Under the pieces are notes generated by a model. It saw only the letters and a list, made by a program, of their open reading frames with translations. It had not been told where the DNA came from and ran no database searches. The position numbers were made by a program, and so were the translations under genes. Shown piece by piece: positions 33,559 through 35,940 of a stretch of 35,940 nt of DNA; the first letter of the stretch is position 1; each line of letters opens with the position of its first letter. The DNA is from Candidatus Solincola quzhuomuensis (GTDB lineage Bacteria; Actinomycetota; Geothermincolia; Geothermincolales; RBG-13-55-18), in the NCBI GenBank assembly GCA_015711855.1, contig JACVJF010000018.1, positions 1 through 35,940 on the forward strand, in the 5' to 3' direction.

Positions 33559-34284
33559 TCAGTGGCGCTTACTTTCGCCCAGGGGCCAAATTCTTCCTTG
33601 TTCCAAAAGAGACTGGAAGAGGTCTCCCGCTCCCCCCAGGATGGGTCTTCCGTGGCCGGGTAGGAGGACCTCGAAATCGAGCTCTTTCAACTTGAGCAGG
33701 GATGAGCGAGCGGCCTCGGGGTCGGGCGTGAACTGAGGGGGTGGACCCTCCAGGACGCCGTTCTCGTTGCGCAACAGATCGCCGCTGAAGAGAATTCGCC
33801 TCTTTCGCTGATAGAGGCATATGCTCCCCGCCGTATGTCCCGGGGTATGGATGACCTCCAGCCCCCCCGCCAGGTCGAGATGATCTCCTTCCCTCAGGGG
33901 ATGGTCCACCTTAAAGGGGCGGTAACGGAAGAAAGGCCATAGGGCGGTGTAAAAGATCAACCGCGAGGTCTCCACCTCAAAACGTTCGTAGGGAATCTCG
34001 CCCTGGGCGAAGGGGGCGTCCTTTTCATGAATGGCCGTGCGCACGCCGTGTCTCCGTTTCATCCCGGATATGGTGCCCACGTGGTCCCCGTGATAATGGG
34101 TGGCCACCACCAGCTGCAGGTTCCGGAAGGAGGCCCCCATGCGCCGCAGCCCCAGGTGGATGGCCGGCAGGTCCACCGGAAAACCGGCATCCACTAGAGT
34201 AAGCCCATTGCCGATCAGCAGGTATATGTTGGAACCGAAGGAATTGGTTATTTGGTAGATGTCTCGCGTCAGGTTTACCACCAT
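33559..34284 (-). CDS. MBL-fold metallo-hydrolase
   Basis: A 241-residue metallo-beta-lactamase-fold hydrolase. The metal ligands are THYHGDH (62-68), HTPGHTAGS (about 145-155), FSGDLL and LPGHGRP near the C-terminus. It resembles the glyoxalase II/flavorubredoxin-independent MBL branch. Substrate not known. The GTG at 34293 is an alternative to the ATG at 34284; neither has a good ribosome-binding site. It converges with the GMC gene and is followed upstream by the tandem-duplicated intergenic region before smpB. Confidence 0.85.
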   Translation of the reverse strand: MVVNLTRDIYQITNSFGSNIYLLIGNGLTLVDAGFPVDLPAIHLGLRRMGASFRNLQLVVATHYHGDHVGTISGMKRRHGVRTAIHEKDAPFAQGEIPYERFEVETSRLIFYTALWPFFRYRPFKVDHPLREGDHLDLAGGLEVIHTPGHTAGSICLYQRKRRILFSGDLLRNENGVLEGPPPQFTPDPEAARSSLLKLKELDFEVLLPGHGRPILGGAGDLFQSLLEQGRIWPLGESKRH

Positions 34285-34336
34285 CTTCGTCACGACCCGC
34301 GCGTCTTCACCTCTTCTGTTATTCCATGCGCATATT

Positions 34337-34725
34337 CTATCTCATCGACCGCTACTCCCGCTCCGTACGCTCCTCGCCCTCCCTCCAGGAAAAACGGCTG
34401 CATCGCCGCTCCCGTGGAGGGCGCCCCCCATCCAACGGCGCCGCGGAGCACAAGAGCGAATTATAGGCTCGGACCGGACCCCGGGGCCAGCAAGGAAAGC
34501 AAATCCGAGCCCGGGTGGCCCTCCTGGCCGCGTCTATCTCATCCACCGCTTCTCCCGCTCCGTACGCTCCTCGCCCTCCCTCCAGGAAAAACGGCTGCAT
34601 CGCCGCTCCCGTGGAGGGCGCCCCCCATCCAACGGCGCCGCGGAGCACATGAGCGAATTATAGGCTCGGACCGGACCCCGGGGCCAGCAAGGAAAGCAAA
34701 TCCGAGCCCGGGTGGCCCTCCTGGC
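34337..34725 (+). repeat. Tandem duplication, unit 197 bp
   Basis: 34337-34528 and 34534-34725 match over 192 bases at an offset of 197, with three mismatches seen (in ATCGACC/ATCCACC, GCTACTCC/GCTTCTCC and CACAAGAG/CACATGAG). The unit is GC-rich with CGGACCGGACCCCGGGGCC near its end. Long open frames cross it on both strands, but they lack ribosome-binding sites and family resemblance. It fills the gap between an MBL gene and smpB, ending 49 bases before the smpB start. High identity suggests a recent duplication. Confidence 0.9.
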
Positions 34726-34762
34726 GCCATCCGAAGGCGTGTACCCGCTGGCCCGTGTGGGT

Positions 34763-34768
34763 TATGAT
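34763..34768 (+). promoter_or_regulatory. -10 box placed for a leaderless smpB message
   Basis: TATGAT ends six bases before the smpB ATG, so transcription should begin at or next to the start codon. There is no Shine-Dalgarno sequence. The upstream -35 is weak. Confidence 0.45.
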
Positions 34769-34774
34769 TTTCCT

Positions 34775-35272
34775 ATGGCCAAGAAAAGAGAGACCTCTGG
34801 GCGGGTACGAACCCTGGCCGAGAACCGAAAGGCGAGGCACGACTTTCATATCGAGGAGAAGCTGGAAGCGGGCATCTCCCTACTCGGCTCGGAAGTAAAG
34901 TCCATCCGGGAGGGAAAGGCTTCCCTGCGGGACGGCTTCGCCAGGGTGAAGGGGGGAGAGGTTTTTTTGGAGAACGTGCACATCGCTCCCTACAGCCACG
35001 GCGGTTCCTTCAACCATCCTCCCCTCCGGGAGAGGAAACTGCTGCTACGTAGGGAGGAGATACGCAGGCTGGAGGGTAAGGTGGCCGAGAAAGGTTACAC
35101 CCTCGTCCCCTTGAGCCTTTACCTCAACGATAGGGGGAAGATAAAGGTGGAGCTGGGACTGGCGAGGGGTAAGGCCAAGGCGGACCGGCGTCGAGAGATC
35201 ATGGAGCGGGAGAGCAGGAGGGACCTTGAGAGGGCCCTCAAGGAGAGCCGAGGGTCCATCTCCCGGGAATGA
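34775..35272 (+). CDS. smpB: SsrA-binding protein SmpB
   Basis: A 165-residue tmRNA-binding protein that brings tmRNA to stalled ribosomes. The beta-barrel core shows RKARHDFHIEEKLEAGISL, GSEVKSIREGKASLRDGFA, and HGGSFNHPPLRERKLLL (read in pieces of the family pattern). The C-terminal tail is Lys/Arg-rich (GKAKADRRREIMERESRRDL), which mimics the codon-anticodon region. The ATG at 34775 gives the standard length. Longer in-frame extension to 34712 enters the repeat. No ribosome-binding site exists, and a -10 box lies directly upstream. The tmRNA gene follows 121 bases downstream on the same strand, with its own promoter candidate. Confidence 0.96.
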   Translation: MAKKRETSGRVRTLAENRKARHDFHIEEKLEAGISLLGSEVKSIREGKASLRDGFARVKGGEVFLENVHIAPYSHGGSFNHPPLRERKLLLRREEIRRLEGKVAEKGYTLVPLSLYLNDRGKIKVELGLARGKAKADRRREIMERESRRDLERALKESRGSISRE

Positions 35273-35326
35273 CCGTGGGCTTGCCCGGGCCGCATGCGCG
35301 AACATGCTACCCCCAACCGTATGCAT

Positions 35327-35353
35327 TTGCCGTTCCCGGTAGTAAAATATAAA
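35327..35353 (+). promoter_or_regulatory. Candidate promoter for ssrA
   Basis: TTGCCG (35327-35332), a 15-base spacer and TATAAA (35348-35353). The spacer is short. It would yield a precursor with a leader of about 35 bases, to be cut by RNase P. Confidence 0.4.
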
Positions 35354-35393
35354 TGGTAACGAAAGCTGACCGGATCTGATCCTTGAAAACAGA

Positions 35394-35742
35394 GGGGGCG
35401 AAACGGCTTCGACAGGGATCGGCGGCCGCGGTGGGAGCGAGCCGGGGTCCCGCGCCCCGTCAACAAGCGGGAAAACAAATAAACGCCGACAGCGAGTTGG
35501 CACTGGCCGCATAAGAGATGCGGCCCGTTCCTCCCCGGGTGGCCCGTGACCGGGGAAGGGACGTCATTCAGCGGGCTTGCCGAGGCCCGACTCCCGTAAG
35601 GGCCGAGGGACAACCCGACGGGATAGCTCCCGGTTAGCCGTTCGCCGGGCGAACCGGGGGCGAAAGCGAAACGGCGAATACGCTCGTAGAGCCCACGCGG
35701 TCGGATTTCTGGACGGGGGTTCGACTCCCCCCGCCTCCACCA
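35394..35742 (+). ncRNA. ssrA: Transfer-messenger RNA
   Basis: A 349-base tmRNA. It opens GGGGGCGAAACGGCTTCGAC and ends with the tRNA-like T-arm GGGGGTTCGACTCCCCC, acceptor CGCCTCC, discriminator A and encoded CCA. The acceptor pairs GGGGGCG with CGCCTCC (one G-U). The tag frame follows AAATAAAC and reads GCC GAC AGC GAG TTG GCA CTG GCC GCA TAA (35485-35514). This gives ADSELALAA, a short tag of nine residues with the ClpX-recognised LAA end. Pseudoknot-type arms lie in between. It works with SmpB, encoded just upstream. Confidence 0.98.
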
Positions 35743-35750
35743 AGATCACG

Positions 35751-35782
35751 GAAAACCCTTCCGGGCGAAGGGTTTTCTTTTT
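35751..35782 (+). terminator. Intrinsic terminator of ssrA
   Basis: GAAAACCCTTC pairs perfectly with GAAGGGTTTTC (11 bp) around a CGGGC loop and is followed by TTTTT. It starts nine bases after the encoded CCA. The remaining bases to the end of the window show no gene. Confidence 0.93.
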
Positions 35783-35940
35783 CATCCGAAAGGTGAGGCG
35801 ATTGGGGCCAGGTTGCCAACGGTAAAATATACCATGTCCCAAAATAGCGGTCGTGGCCCCTCAAACCCCTCGGAGCCAAAAGTTGGGTCGCCCGACGAAA
35901 CCCTTCCAAACGTGGGTTTCCTCATGAGACGGAGACTCTT

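Noticed and set aside
34252-34767. Protein frames through the tandem duplication
   Set aside because: No ribosome-binding site, Pro/Arg-rich composition in all frames, and several overlapping frames on both strands, as expected for GC-rich non-coding DNA.
35811-35836. Promoter after ssrA (TTGCCA and TAAAATATA)
   Set aside because: The two boxes are only 4-10 bases apart, too close for a promoter, and no gene follows in the window.

Overview
The window reads as a GC-rich bacterial chromosome, most likely a deep-branching, possibly anaerobic member of the Actinomycetota. The main argument is gene order. On the minus strand, tig, clpP, clpX, valS, folC and ndk follow one another, and murI, a metallo-beta-lactamase-fold gene, rph and rdgB form a second block. 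From memory, both orders match blocks in Mycobacterium (Rv2462c to Rv2445c, and Rv1338 to Rv1341). uppS next to recO fits the same picture. Unlike mycobacteria, this genome has a complete mreBCD-mrdA-rodA rod-shape operon behind ndk, only one clpP in the cluster, and a pair of Fe-S type acyl-CoA dehydratase/activase-related proteins that are typical of anaerobes. GTG and TTG starts are common.

Layout. 0.2-3.6 kb (minus): an ECF sigma factor coupled to a small membrane protein, an acyl carrier protein, and two overlapping activase-related Fe-S proteins. 3.8-5.8 kb (plus): a small Cys-rich protein, uppS and recO. 5.9-6.06 kb: an intergenic locus that looks like a stand-alone structured small RNA, with its own promoter, eleven GGA triplets and a terminator-like closing stem. 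6.2-15.0 kb (minus): mreB, mreC, mreD, mrdA, rodA, era, mgtE and deoC. 15.2-24.4 kb (minus): tig, clpP, clpX, valS, folC and ndk. Here a 334-bp element with 29-bp perfect terminal inverted repeats fills exactly the space between the valS stop codon and the folC start codon. A small plus-strand membrane/coiled-coil gene lies between clpX and valS. 24.4-28.0 kb: five tRNA genes (Leu, Arg, His, Pro, Gly) surround a TrkH-type potassium transporter and two unrecognised genes. 28.2-31.2 kb (minus): murI, a cyclic-nucleotide-phosphodiesterase-like MBL gene, rph and rdgB, all overlapping or nearly so. 31.5-33.5 kb (plus): a small helical protein coupled to a GMC oxidoreductase. 33.6-35.9 kb: an MBL hydrolase (minus), a 197-bp tandem duplication, smpB (apparently leaderless), and the tmRNA gene ssrA with a strong terminator.

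Functional themes are cell-wall elongation and precursor supply (MreBCD, PBP2, RodA, UppS, MurI), protein quality control (trigger factor, ClpXP, SmpB-tmRNA), RNA maturation and nucleotide hygiene (RNase PH, RdgB, Ndk), and ion transport (MgtE, TrkH). The items most worth following up are the GGA-rich small RNA candidate and the inverted-repeat element that replaced the folC leader. Bases 1-174 and the last 158 bases hold no gene that I can support.
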